Source: Ulva prolifera
Taxonomy: Eukaryota > Chlorophyta > Ulvophyceae > Ulvales > Ulvaceae
Direction: 5' to 3'
DNA: 64,000 bases
Assembly: GCA_023078555.1 (NCBI GenBank)
Contig: CM041199.1
Span: 2,662,513 to 2,726,512 of the forward strand
Positions within the stretch are counted from its first letter, which is position 1, and each line of letters begins with the position of its first letter. The notes below the pieces were generated by a model. It searched no databases and was not told the DNA's origin. It saw only the letters and a list, made by a program, of their open reading frames with translations. Position numbers and translations under genes: made by a program. This document shows, piece by piece, positions 33,242-46,756 of the stretch.

Positions 33242-33842
33242 GTGAGTTCCCGAGTCAGGAGTGCCGCTGCAGCCATACACGGTCGATGGTCGACAGGACA
33301 TCCGGAAACAGGCCGCAACAGCTCCAGATTCCTTCTGCACTCTGACCTGTTTTCAATACGTGGTATGTTTCATTTGCAACATATGCAGGTGAGGACCGAT
33401 CATGTGGGGTAGAATGTTCAACCAGAGACTTGCTGTGCACAACACCGGAAAGAGCTTGCCTACCTGCAGCCAGCTGTAAGCACGCCGTGCAGGTGTGATA
33501 ACACAGGCTGAAGCCGCTTGCGACACGTCACAACCTGCGGTGTACTTGCATTTTTGTCAAGGTTTCTGAGTCAGGGTGTGACCTGTGAGCCTCTAACGAG
33601 CTACAAGACTGCCTAACACGCACGCCAGCGGTGGTGTCCACTGACCTGTGCGCAGCAACGACCTCACATCTCGATAGACACATGATGTGTTGCGTGCAGA
33701 CGCCATACATGTGCATCTAGAAGCAGTGGCTAGCAGCGCGGTGGCGCCATCTCGAGGCCAAGCGGGCGGAGTGCACTGCGGGTGCGAGAGACAGATTCCC
33801 CGGCTCCCCGACTGCCGGCGGCGACGGCGGCTGCACGGCCCC
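33242..33842. other. No supported gene
   Basis: Short conflicting frames; composition shifts to GC-rich from about 33740. Confidence 0.4.
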
Positions 33843-35533
33843 CCCCGAGCATGCAGGTTGCGCTTGTGACTGAGCGCTTCAGCTTGCCGGGGGGCGAGTG
33901 GCTGTCAGAGGTGGGCGCGGCGGTGCAGGCAGACGTGGATAAGCGAAGAGCTTCCTGATGGCGGGCATGCGCAAAGGCGTGGCGTCGATGCGTTCTCCTC
34001 GCGCGCGTGGACTCACTACTACGCCGGCACCGGAGACGACGACGCCAACGTGCGCTGCCGTCCATTGCTTGCCTGTACCACATGCATACTGTGAAAACAC
34101 ATGTGCAACTATTGCTTTCGCGCGTATACTCCTGGCCATAGCGCGCCTGGACGGGGCAGGCTCAATGTGAGTTGCACGCTCATGCCTGAGCTCTGGTCCA
34201 CTGTGAAGCAAACTGTAAGCCGCTGACAAGTGCACCCACACATGCTGTCTGTACTCGTCATCGGTACACAGATCGCATGCATGCTGCACCGTAGGCTCCG
34301 AGCGCTTGTATGAGGAAAGTGACATAGCTCACAGGGCTCGAAAGCTGTAGGAAACAGCCCAGTGCTGAAAAATTGCATCTGCTAACAGAACAGTGGATAG
34401 TATACAAGAGAAGCTGGAAGTACTTGACAACTGACATTGTGCGTGCAGGCGGTGGTGGACCTGAAACGGACCCCGACCTCCCCCCTGCTACGTGCTCGCC
34501 CAGATCATCTCACACACAGTGTCCGGCAGCTCGGCTGCGAGCCGCCGCTCGCACGCGGGTCTCAAGGTCCCGCTGGTGGTTGCTGACGCAGCGTCGATGC
34601 GGCAGACGCGTTCATGGATGCAGGCACGTACGAGGTGCAGCGCGCGGTGACAGTGGCGGGGGAGCTCGTGGACGCGGTGCAGCGGCACTTCAGTATGACG
34701 GGACAGCCGAAACTGCTGGTGGTGCGTGCATCTGCTGCCCCCCTCCTGGCTCACCCCTCTTTGGAGGAAGAGGGATGAAAACAACATGATGACACCGTCC
34801 GCAGACGGAAGTTATCGTATCGGTGCCGGGCGGTCAGGCTCATTGTGCGAGTGCAGGCTGTGAGCGATGACAGTGCGCTGACAGCGTACCTGCAGCGTCG
34901 TAGGTTAGCTTTGCGCTAGGTCGACTGCAAAGGCTGCTCGTAGGCTTCAATGGTCACTCCCACCAGGCAATGGAAGTGACTGTGGGACGGCTGCGCTTGT
35001 TTGATGATCATATGTTGGCGCGCCAGCGTGTCAGATCACACTACATTGCTGTCGCTACAAAGGTCAGCACCATGAAGAGGGCCACGGCTGTACCCTGACA
35101 CTGCCAGTGGAGCCGACGGGCGCTACCACAGCCATGCATCGCCCCCCATGCATGCTCCAACATGCCTGAGCTCACGTAGGTGCTCGAGCGCAGCATTGAG
35201 GCGCTTACAGCGTTGGACGACGCGGCAAGTGCATCCGGGGCGCACGCTGCAGGCGGAGCAGAGGCACGCCTACTTCCTGGCGGCGGCGGGCGTGTGCGCG
35301 CTGACGTCGCTTGTTTGCTCGCTCGCGCCGTTGCCACCGCGCTGCTGGCCATGGCGTGCGGGAGTCTGCTCTGCGAGGTGGGCCTTCTCCTGGACAATGG
35401 TGCCTCGTCAGCATGCATGACTCGTCAGTCTCCTCTGAGCATGCGTGAAGCTGCTGATGCGCTGGCAGCTATGCTTGGACTTCGACCAGACTCATACAAA
35501 TCCGGTGCTTTGTTCCTTTGCTTACGTCAGTTC
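33843..35533 (+). CDS. GC-rich spliced gene running from B into A', unknown product
   Basis: Four coding-like pieces in the same orientation: 33851-33955 (VALVTERFSLPGGEWLSEV), 33930-34074 in another frame (GVDAFSSRAWTHYYAGTGDD), 34593-34721 (FMDAGTYEVQRAVTVAGEL, donor GTG|GTGCGT) and 35180-35533 (acceptor CACGTAG, donor TTC|GTATAT; EALTALDDAASASG, REAADALAAMLGLRPDSY). The first two overlap in different frames, so a splice or an indel lies near 33930. A further coding-like piece is at about 34820-34915. The last exon crosses the B/A' boundary at 35341 without interruption. No domain recognised. Confidence 0.45.
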
Positions 35534-38500
35534 GTATATGTTGCCAGGCTCAGATGTTGAACCTTCTTACCACGTGCGGTATTATATGGTGGTCAGCATG
35601 CCATCTCGGCAATGAGGGGGAGAGATGCATGAGGTGTGGTGGTGCCAGCCCACCGTGTGTCACGGGGTCAAAGACGGAGAGGCAGCAGACCCCAGAGCCC
35701 GCTGACTCCAGCCCGCCATGTGTCAGCGGGACACAGGCAAAGCAAAGCATGAGCTGCAGTGCTCCAGTTCCCGCTCGCAATGTCGGTGTTGGAAACCAGC
35801 AATTGTCCGCAGCCGCAGCAAGTACAAGCCACTCCATCTGCTGTGGTGAGGTTTGATCCACATTACACTGTGAGTGCAGGGCTGGTGCTCAGAGACGGTC
35901 GCACATGGAGGGATCACCTGGGATATAACAAGGCACACGCTTGTGTGGGGGGTTCTGTATCACATCTGACTGCGATCGCCATCGTTGTGAAGGTCAAGGC
36001 ACTTGTGCTTTTCTTTGTAGGGAACGCCTTGAGAGAGTCGCCAAGTGAAGGATATGGGGCGGTGTCCACAAATGGACATCGAGAGTGCTTTATTGCAGTG
36101 CACAGGCTGCCAGGTGGCTATGTGCCACATGCCTTGTTGTCAAGATTTTGACAGTTCCCAGTTCAATGTCCGTCGTTCTGGTGCTGGTACATGGTTCCTG
36201 TTTTCTCAGTGTTTCTGCCTTCTGCCCTGGCACTGAGCACCTTACGGTTGCCATTGTCACACATGATGTTTGAGATTGGATTAGAGTTGGAAGATGGCAA
36301 CACCATTTTCATGCCGTCTGGAGCTTTGCCATGGTGCTGCAGGCTGTACGGCAATAGTGCAGGAGCTGTGTTTTGAAACGAGTGCACGTTGGGTGACATT
36401 CATAGAACAGTAAAGTGAAAGTTTCAAATTCTGTTGCATGCGACCAGACATGTTATGCAGCGCGAGATTGTTCGCCTCAAGGGCTTGCCTTGCATTGTTT
36501 GCACGTACATGGCCCGTGTCTGTATCCTGCTTCTGCGAAAACACGGCAGATTCACCTGACTCAGGATGTTTCCGATTGTTTCTCCATGTGTCACATGCTG
36601 ATGCGATTCACTCTGCACTATGTAGACCCGTGTTAGGTGGGGCTTCCAGCCATAGTCGGTTGTAGCAGTGAGTGATACTCTGGAGCTCTGTCCAATATTT
36701 ACAGCGGTTCTGTCGTTGGATATGATCAGTGGTAAAGAACACCTATATTGTCGTCTACATCATACTCGTATTGCAAAATGTCTTCACATGCACAGCAAAC
36801 AGTCAATACGGGCAGTCGGATTTGAGGTCGAATGGTCTTACGTTCACTGCTAAGCTTCATCACAAGTACAAGGCTTTCAGCGTAGGTAGCAAAGGTTTTC
36901 ATGTTTTCACTGATGAGCTGTAGCCCCTACATAACACCTTGCTGGACACATCAGCGGATGCAACAAGCAATTGTGGCAGATGCTGCAGACGAAAGGGGCA
37001 TCGGTATTCAATCAATGGTGCCATCTTGACTCAACTCTACAGCCAACCAGCAAATTGACTGAAATACCGCTCCAAACGGTCCACAGTTGTACATCCTCAC
37101 ATGGCACATGTGATTGTGCTCTAGACATTCAGCTCTAGAAATGTGCTCTAGACATTCAGCTTCCAATGAGAATCGCAGGATCAGAATCATTTGGCTGCGG
37201 TGGCAGGAAGCGTCGCTGTGTCTGATTGCAAGGTGATCGGGCGACGCTGGGCTATATCACAAACATCGCCCGCGAAGCAAGTGCACGAGATGAATCGCAC
37301 ATCGACCACGTGCAAGCCACAAAGCGGATTTGTGATGGGGCGAAGCTACCTGGGATGCTGTGCGCAGTGTGCCGTCTCTTTGCAATGGCATGCATGCTGA
37401 GCGGCGCGCCATCAGAACGTTGCTGACTGCCTTCTCCGGACCTGAAGCATCCGCCCAAGTACCCATTTCACGGTGCAGGCTCAACGTCCTCCGTTGACAA
37501 ACAGCATTGTTGTCATCGCCCCGGAGTGACGCAAGTCCGGATACAGGTTACAGCCTGTCACTGAGCGATCGTAGGTGCTCTGGCTTTTGTCTCTCAAAGT
37601 GATTTTGATCTTCGATCCACTTCCTGAGTATCTGTGCATCACGCCCCACGCAGTCCTTAGCTTTGAGGGCATCTCTCGCCCTGTCAGGGCTGCTGGATCT
37701 AGGGCTCCACCAGGAGGAATTCAGCGGGTGCGGACGCACTCTTTCAGCTTCGATCTCATGTTGCTCAATTTGGATTTGTCAGTGTCACTAACAGACCTGC
37801 AAACACATGTGGCCAACAAAGTAGGGCACCTGGTGGCCTCCCATGATGACCATCTGACGTGCTTAATCTTAAGCGTGTTAATTTGGCCAACATGGTGACC
37901 GACAAATTTGATCAAATCGCATGCAAAGTCACTTGTATGTAAATGTGACCCTAGACTTTGTCAACAAGTAGCGATTCTTGGGAGTGCTCACAGGGATCCC
38001 TGGTGTCAATTTGAGCATGGAGCGCTCAACAGCTCGAAGGTCTTCAACTTCAAAGGACTGCTCAGTGGGCGCTTTCAAACAAGGCTGCACCAAACGGCTG
38101 GGCTCAACGTCACACAAATCACGGGTCGTGGCTCTCGCGACAGGTCCGTCTATGTGAGGACTGCCAATAAACACACTAGCTTGTGAGCTTAGATTTTGAT
38201 AGCATGTCATATGCATCTATTCGCGACCTCGTGTTGTCCTCTATACGATCCTTGCATTGTTGCCAACATTGCACATGGCATTTGCATGTTCAAGCTGTAC
38301 AACACCGCCAATGCAATGATGTGTGGCGCGTCTTCGGCACCATGCTTCGTAGCTTGTGGATTTGGCTGGTGGTCTCCCATAGACGGATCATGACCAGAGC
38401 AGTATCCAAGAGAAGATCTGGCTTCATGACATCATGTACATTGCAATATTACGTGTTGAAATGGCCATGTAGTTTGGAGCAGCCTAAGCGATTAAGTATG

Positions 38501-38748
38501 GCTGCGTGCACATCCGTTCGCGTGCTGTGATGTCCTCACCGTTGGGGCACTCACCGAGTTGCTATACGCTTCTCATCTCGCTTCACCCTCCGGTGCTCTT
38601 CATTGATATGTTGGTCCATGCACTCACATGTGGTGCACTTCATGCAATTTCCTGGTCATCCACAAGTTACGGCATGTTCTTTTTGCTACTTCATCTTTGG
38701 ACATGCCATATGTTGTGGTGAACTTGTGCCGTAAACTGTGATTCGCAG

Positions 38749-38952
38749 GTGCAGAGGTTGATAATGTACCAAAAGAATTCACATTCGAAGGACATGACCG
38801 TGGCGCGGAGCAACGGGTTGCCACTGTGCGCACTCAACTGGACTCTACAGCTCTGCATCTGCTGCAAACCGATGCAGCATCTCACGACGATGAGCATACA
38901 AATGTGCAATCTGAGCAATTGTGCATGCTTTTGCAGCCCGTGCGCAATGAGG
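38749..38952 (+). CDS. Second copy of the 3411-3614 exon
   Basis: Identical in length and translation to the exon at 3411-3614, at +35338. Confidence 0.5.
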
Positions 38953-39156
38953 GTATGACCACATCCTTCTGAGCTGTCATGGTGATAATGCGTGCACCTA
39001 TGCCACATCGGTGGACATGCCTTTAGCAGCCTTTGGTCCACACAACGTGCATCTACCTACAGTTGTCTACATAGTCACAGGATGCTCGTGTGACGCGATG
39101 TGTCTATGTAGACTGAATCTTGCAGGTAGTGGGAAGGGGCACACCATTGCGGTCAA

Positions 39157-39611
39157 ATGCAAGGTGCCAGTGTTTCGTGCAAACAATGCGCCCGTTTTGT
39201 GTCAGCCCGAGACTGTACTGCATCAGGTCACCGTTTGGAGTCCAAAATGCATAACAGTGATGTTAACTTCCCGTCCCTGCGGGGCTCGCAACGGTTCTGC
39301 ACATTGACTACCGTAGATGATGTTGTGTATGGTCCAGCGCCAGTGTTCCCAATTGTTCCAAACATGTGCATTGCAGGTTTCAGGCGCTGGCCTGCCGCCG
39401 GAATTATCAGGTCGGTATTCAAAGCCATCTGCGCGAACTCGGATGGCCTACTCGAGGCTTTGTACATGTTCGTATTGGCCCAATTCGCACCAGCCTTACA
39501 GCCAAGCCCGGACCACGTCATGCAGCTGGCGATGAAGTTGTTTGCGACTTGTTGTTTTCGCGGGATTGGCTCGGTGCTGCAATCACCAACCATATGGGGC
39601 AGCAACTCTAG
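39157..39611 (+). CDS. Second copy of the 3819-4273 exons
   Basis: Same two exons (39157-39312 and 39384-39611) with the same alternatives. Confidence 0.4.
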
Positions 39612-39807
39612 CAGAGCCCAGCCGAACGATGTCACTTGCATCAGGGTGCGCAGCATCACATGCCAGTGGTTGCATGATATTGTGCTGAGTTGAATTTGGC
39701 CATCAAGTTGGTTGGACACGGACATAAACAGGATTTGCAACTCGACTGAAAGGCAATGCCTCAGGAGCTGTCACAATAATCTCACTTGAAGTACACACCG
39801 TATGTAG

Positions 39808-42800
39808 ATGCCCTGGGTACTTGAGCTTCAAGACGCAGAGCTGCCGAGGACAACAAATTTGGCGCAGACAGGATCAGACGTGGCAGCATTCGGAGCTGGA
39901 CAGGATTCGGCCATGGCACGGCGTATACAGGTGATAGTTCGCTCTGCTTGCCGGAAATGGGGTTGGCGGACTTCTTCGATGCCCGAACGATCCCGCGGTG
40001 GTGCGGGGCCTTCTTCGGTGCCCGAAGGCACTCCTAGTGGTGTGGACATTGCCTCGCTGCCGGAAGACAATCCTACGGCTGTGGAAATTGGGTCGGTGCC
40101 CAAAGGCACTCCTACAGGTGTCGAAATTGCCTCGGTGCCCGAAGGCACTTCTGCAGGTGTCGGAATTGCCTCGGTGCCCGAAGGCACTTACACTGCAATG
40201 GAAATTGCCTCGGTGCCTGAAGGCACTCCTACAGGTGTCGAAATTGCCTCGGTGCCCGAAGGCACTCACACTGCTGTGGAAATTGCCTCGGACCCCGAAG
40301 GCATTCCCACTAGTGTGGAAATTGCCTCGGTATCGGAAGGTAAACCTAATGCTATGGAAGTTGCCTCGATACCTGAAGGAACTCCTGCTGCTGTGGAAAT
40401 TGCCTCGGTGCCTGAAGGCAATCCTAGTGCTGTGGAAATTGCCACGGTGCCGGAAGGTACTCCTGCTGTGGTGGGGCCGTCTTTGGTGCCTGAAGGTAGT
40501 CCTGCTGGCTTAGGGTCTTCACCGGTGGCAGAAGGTACTCGAAAAGGTGCGGCATTCATGTATTTATTATTTCAAGACGACTTTGCTGGTCATGTATGAA
40601 GTGCTCAACGGCAAAGTGATACATGTGTTGTCAGCAAGATGTGACCGGAAGTGATTTGTATCCTCAGTACAACATCTGTGTATAGTATGCACAGGGTGGC
40701 AAAGCCAGTCGAGTGACAATAATCCACATGCAGGGAAACGCAGCCGTGACCGTCCAAACGAAGATGCTGGGGCGTTCAGCGTGCACATTGATTCGGTTCC
40801 TCACTGGAACAGTGCGGGGCTTCATATGCGGGCCCTGAAAAAGCGCAAGGTACATGCTGTGCATACATTACCATTGCCAAGTGGTCAAGCGATCCCGTCA
40901 CAGATTACACATTCTCCAGTATACAACATCACTTCCGTGCACAACCTTGCAACAGCTATGATCACTACACAGGCTGGTACGGCTTACAACCTGTGTCAGC
41001 TTGTGCCAGATTGCAAAGCATGCAAAATTGCCACAAACATATACAAATTAAAAACCGCAGCTTAGAGCAAAGACGCTCTATGTCTGTGGCCAGTGTCACT
41101 TTCACATTGTTTTCCGCATCTGCACATGGTTTGCGGAACCAGGCCTCATCCAAAAAAATTTTGATGCAGAGAACGAGGCAGCTACTGTGGAAAATGGAGA
41201 TGATGCTACTGATGCACTACCGCCTTCAGCTCAAGCTGATGGCGTCGGCCCAGAGGTGCAAAGCCCGCTCACTTACATGAACATGCTCGAGGGGAACATG
41301 ACAGCAGCTGGATGCAGCAAATCCATTGCAGACGGTGCCCCCACCGCGAACGTCGCTGCCTTGGCGCGGAATAACAACCCTTTTATGCACTCAATGTCGC
41401 TTGGCATACACTCGTCCGCAACATATGACAGGGGAAACGGGGCGAATGGAATTCTCGCCGCGAACAACATTGCCCTGCCACAAATCTTCAGCACACGCAC
41501 ACCAGTGTCGACAGCCAAGCCTGACGAAGTCGCAGCCGGCAGCGGCACTGTGGTGGCCGACTATGCCCCCAACCATGACAACGCCGACCTAGTCCAACAC
41601 AATGGCCCTGGAACACCATTGAAAATCGCAGCAGACGATGGTGGACACGTGATGCCTGGAACCCCTGAGGCAGTCAATACTACCCCACCACAAAACCGCA
41701 GCACACCCGGACCGGATTCGACAGCCATCGCTCATGCAACTGCAGCTGGGCCTGGCTCTGTCGTGGCCAACTGCGCCCCCAACCATGACAGCGCTGACCC
41801 GGTTCAACACAACGGCCCAGGAATCCCATCAAACATCGCAATCGCAGACTCGCTTGCAGCAGATGATGGTGGAGATGCGATGCATGGAACCCCTGAGGCA
41901 GTCAATACTACCCCACCACAAAACCGCAGCACACCCGGACCGGATTCGACAGCCATCGCTCATGCAACTGCAGCTGGGCCTGGCTCTGTCGTGGCCGACT
42001 GCGCCCCCAACCATGACAGCGCTGACCCGGTTCAACACAAAGGCCCAGGAATCCCATCAAACATCGCAATCGCAGACTCGCTTGCAGCAGATGATGGTGG
42101 AGATGCGATGCATGGAACCCCTGAGGCAGTCAATACTACCCCACCACAAAACCGCAGCACACCCGGACCGGATTCGACAGCCATCGCTCATGCAACTGCA
42201 GCTGGGCCTGGCTCTGTCGTGGCCAACTGCGCCCCCAACCATGACAGCGCTGACCCGGTTCAACACAACGGCCCAGGAATCCCATCAAACATCGCAATCG
42301 CAGACTCGCTTGCAGCAGATGATGGTGGAGATGCGATGTATGGAACCCCTGAGGCAGTCAATACTACCCCACCACAAAACCGCAGCACACCCGGACCGGA
42401 TTCGACAGCCATCGCTCATGCAACTGCAGCTGGGCCTGGCTCTGTCATGGCCGACTGCGCCCCCAACCATGACAGCGCTGACCCGGTTCAACACAAAGGC
42501 CCAGGAATCCCATCAAACATCGCAATCGCAGACTCGCTTGCAGCAGATGATGGTGGAGATGCGATGCATGGAACCCCTGAGGCAGTCAATCCTACCCCAC
42601 CACAAAACCGCAGCACACCCGGACCGGTGTCGACAGCCATCGCTCATGCAGCTGCAGCTGGGACTGGCTCTGTCGTGGCCAACTGCGCCCCCAACCATGA
42701 CAGCGCTGACCCGGTTCAACACAACGGCCCAGGAATCCCATCAAACATCGCAATCGCAGACTCGCTTGCAGCAGATGATGATGGAGATGCGATGCATGGA

Positions 42801-44382
42801 ACCCCTGAGGCAGTCAATAATGCCGCAACACAAAACCGCAGCACACCCGGACCGGTGTCGACGGGCATCACCGCTGCGGCCGCAGCTGGCAACGGCGCAA
42901 TTGTTGAAGGCCGCGTCCCTGCTAACGTAGCCGCCCCGCCGGTGAGCGGCGGTCCAGTCAATCCTTCGGCCACGCGTCAGGGAATGGCCGCCTCTGCAGG
43001 CGGCAGTGCCACCACACCTCAAGGTGCTCAGGTTGCTGGCGACGCCGCCCTTACTCTGCGTTGCTCACTGCCTCGGGTAAAAGTTGCTCCTGCGGCAGCC
43101 TTGAGGTCAAAGTGCCCAACCCACATGCATGATGATATTTTACCACATGGCTTGTATGCTATAATCCACAACGTTCGGATGATGATGCATGGAGCAGCTG
43201 GGTTGCAACTGCCTGTGTTCCTGCCGTATACGGACTTTGTGCTGCAAGTATGTATGCCAGAGGAGTGGGGGTCAGCAAGAAATGCAGCCGCGACATCTGG
43301 CCCGAGATCCGGAAACACCTTCGCACAGGTGTCAACAAGCAAAGCAGCGGGGTTTGTAGCTGATACATCTCTAGCCGACATGAAGAGGATCAGACTTGAA
43401 ATGTCCAAGGCGCGTTCTCTGCCGTTGTGTGTCCTCCCTACATGTTCCTACATGTTCCCTTGCCAACACGGCTGTGACAACACGGCAATGAGCAAGGCGA
43501 TCAAAGCAAGATAACCACAATGTGTCCATACATGCAAGCACTCATGGCGAAAATCGGATTCTCCATATGATCAGGAGATTCCACGCTATTCTCGCAACAC
43601 ATACATGCACAAATGTCTGTCCGCATAAAGAAGCATTTGGACACGAGGAGAAGAGGGTATGAACAAAATTGCTTCTGTGCCTCCGCAATGTGAATGAAGT
43701 GGTTGTGGTGCAGGCAAAGCATGATGTCTTTGAAAAGACTCGGCGATGTGTTCGAAGAGTTCAGAAATCTGGATTCATTCCAGAGCCGGTACAGCGCAGA
43801 CTGCATGAGATTGATTCAACGCTCGCCGAGCACTATAAAGCAGTGCTGGCGTTTTTGGGCGTTTCGTGGGGTGCGCAAGCTGCAGTTCTGAAGGAAACCA
43901 AAGTTACAGCAGATGACCTGCTGAAATATGGCCGTGCTATCGCAGCGATGTGTGCCGCCAGAATCACAAATGTCACCGGCGATCACGAAAGCATGGTCAA
44001 ACTCAAGCGGGATTGCATCCGTACCAGAGCGCTCGCAATGAAGATGTTCAATGGCAGCCCACCGCCGGGACTGCCGGTTCCTCCTGCAGACGAGGACAGC
44101 CCTTGGTTGAATGATGCAATGTGGCGCGCCGTGGAAGGCAGTGCCATGTTGTGAACGTGTCTGGAGTGGGTCTGCATACGGCTGCCTGGAGAGGTACCAG
44201 TGAGCGGACGCTTCAACATGATATACCACAGTGATGTGCTCAGGATATGATATGTAATAGTACCACGGGGAATTTCAGTGGCGAAGAAATTGGCACTCAC
44301 CGCCTGCGACGCAGACGCTGCTGCGGCTCCCGAGGCGGCGCTCGTCAGTGCCGCAAACGGTCTCGCAGGGCAGCTCACATGA
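39808..44382 (+). CDS. Second copy of the five-exon repeat-protein gene
   Basis: Exons up to 40546, 40734-40849, 41061-43247, 43714-44140 and 44279-44382. The only change seen against the first copy is Gly to Asp in the last 76-residue unit (42781 G to A). If both copies are real the genome has two nearly identical genes. Confidence 0.65.
39976..40546 (+). repeat. Second copy of the 39-bp coding minisatellite
   Basis: Same unit number and order as at 4638-5208; no difference in the translated array. Confidence 0.9.
41548..42898 (+). repeat. Second copy of the 228-bp coding tandem repeat
   Basis: Same unit number and the same alternating unit types as at 6210-7560, with the one substitution at 42781. 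Arrays like this normally change unit number quickly, so the equality argues for very recent or artefactual duplication. Confidence 0.92.
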
Positions 44383-45788
44383 GACACGCACTCGATGGCC
44401 GCGGCTGTGCCGCGGAGTTTCTACGCAGATCTCTCGGATTCTGATGCTGACATCGACTTCCTCTAGGAACGTGCCACGAAACTCTCAGGGATGTGCTTCT
44501 GGGGCTGCTACGACGTATTAGCTACGAGGGTGGCGTGGTAATGCTATGGGAGACAAGATGACGATCATCTCGCCATAGCTCGAGCTAGGGGATAGGACTG
44601 ATATGTGCCTTATGCATTGTGAAGGTTGACAGCAGTGTAGGAAAGTGTACTGTTTGTCCCCGCGGATGGTGTGTTCCTACCCGTGGTGTGTGACATGTCG
44701 TCGGGATTATTCATGTTGTGAATCTTTCCTCTCAAGATCCTCAGGCTTGACACACGCCAAAACTAATTATGGACGCTCTGTGATCTCCATGTGCGCGCTA
44801 TCTCAAATTATCAACCATGATTTCAGCTCTTGTGCTAGTGTGGTCAGGCTGCTGTACTGCACTGCTGGACTCGCTGCCAGCTACTCACTCGCAGCAGTTC
44901 ACAACCATGCAACACTGATTGTTGCATACAGCCACGCCTCAGGCAGTTGGCGTTCAATGCTCATGTCTTGATGCTCTTTCCCCACTCCAAACGATATCTG
45001 TGCACAAATCACCACCCCATTGTGCACGAACGATGACCCCTAACCCCCTTTTTTATGCATGTGTATATGCTCAATCGTTGGCACATGATCCCAAGTACAA
45101 CAGACTATGCAGAGAATGAGGATCGATTGAATGCCATGCATCAGATGAACAAGGACGAAGAGCTCAACAACCAATACAGGAACTTAGACGTCGAGAGCCC
45201 CAGCGGTCTGCAAAGCTTGACTCGCCATGGGCCTTCGTGAACAGAGCTTCCACTATATTGCTAGTCCAATCGGTGTGGTTTTTGCTCAACCTGACTTTGA
45301 CCCATGTATGATGCTACCCACAAAGCCTTGGCTCCCGACACTTTCCGTGCGGGTGAACCATGATCTTGGCCATGACAGCTTATTGAACAATATAGATAGA
45401 CACGCAGCTGTTGCGCCTGCTTGGCGTGTGGAAGAGCGTGCACATGCCCCGTAATGGGTATAAATACTTCACGTAGTCTGTCTAACAGTGGCCCCACCGA
45501 TACATGGGTATGCGTACATCATGAGCCAGCAATGTTGGGTCATCATTCCATGGAGGAACCGAAGTAATGGTATCATCTTTTAGTTCGGTTGTGTGACGAT
45601 GAACATTCCCAGAAGGCTGTGGTGCACAACCGTGATCAACAAGTTCCACGAAGGCTGCGAATTCGATTACAGCAAATCTATATGTTAACATATTGAAGTT
45701 CTGTTGCGCAAACTTGAGCCTAAGCGGTAATAAATTCGACTGCGGTTATCTGATCTGGATTGCCTTCAAAAACAGTTGATGATTGCAG

Positions 45789-45985
45789 GTTGGCAACCTG
45801 ACAGGCCCAATGTGCACCTGCATGGACAATCCCAGGAGAGGGCAAAAGTCTGGAGGCATGCCGTTGATCTTGAAGACACGGCTTGCCGAAAAGAAATATG
45901 GCTTGCGGCCAGCGAACACTGTCCGGCTTCCTTTGATTGCAGTCACGCTGGCGTGGTACTATGTGGCTTTCCTGAACGCCGGCAG
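45789..45985 (+). CDS. Second copy of the 10451-10647 candidate exon
   Basis: Same two competing open frames. Confidence 0.33.
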
Positions 45986-46159
45986 GTGCCCATGAAGACC
46001 GGCAGCACACATGTATGAAGTTTCACCATGTCTCCATGAACATATCGACAGGCTCCAAGAGCCGCCTATTGAACTAGTATCAACATCAATCGTTTATCAA
46101 GCCGCAAGCCGTTCCTCACTGTGGTCAAATACATGTGCCACACGGCCATAGCATAGGCA

Positions 46160-46756
46160 GTGAGCTTGGCAGGGACCACCTGGTCATCCGAGCAAAGCTG
46201 GGCAGTCTTTGGTTGCCACCGTGAATCTCAGCAGCAGCAAAGCATCAATGCAACATTCGACTTCTACCAGCAGTGGCCAGCAGAGACAGATATGTCAACC
46301 ACAGAAGCGCATCAAATGTACAGCATGCTCAGCCTAGTCTTTGTGCCCAGCCCTGCTCTGCATTGCTTCACTGCTGCGGTTGACCCGGTCGCACATCAGT
46401 GCACACTCGAACACAGATGCATAGATCCAGCTATACCGTGCAATAGTGCGTCCCTGATTCACTACGCGGGCAGACACTGGAAAAAAACTTTCAACAGACA
46501 AGCGTGCCGAGACCAGGCATTGTTCCCATGCCGGTTCCGATTCCGTGTGACAGCTGTATTCGCTTCACACCTTCATTCCGTGTATAGAATCCAGCGTCTA
46601 CTTCTGGGATCAGCAATGGGACGCCCTGGGTCATACGGAAGGCGAGCGACTTCACATCGGTGCAGCTGCGTCATTAGCGATCGGCGAGAAATCCTTAGTG
46701 AGCGAGCCGCCCGTTGCGGACAAGTCTACGTCACAGTCGGGTTGTTGATCATGTAG
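46160..46756 (+). CDS. Second copy of the 10822-11418 open frame
   Basis: Same translation as the first copy. Confidence 0.33.
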   Translation: MSLAGTTWSSEQSWAVFGCHRESQQQQSINATFDFYQQWPAETDMSTTEAHQMYSMLSLVFVPSPALHCFTAAVDPVAHQCTLEHRCIDPAIPCNSASLIHYAGRHWKKTFNRQACRDQALFPCRFRFRVTAVFASHLHSVYRIQRLLLGSAMGRPGSYGRRATSHRCSCVISDRREILSERAARCGQVYVTVGLLIM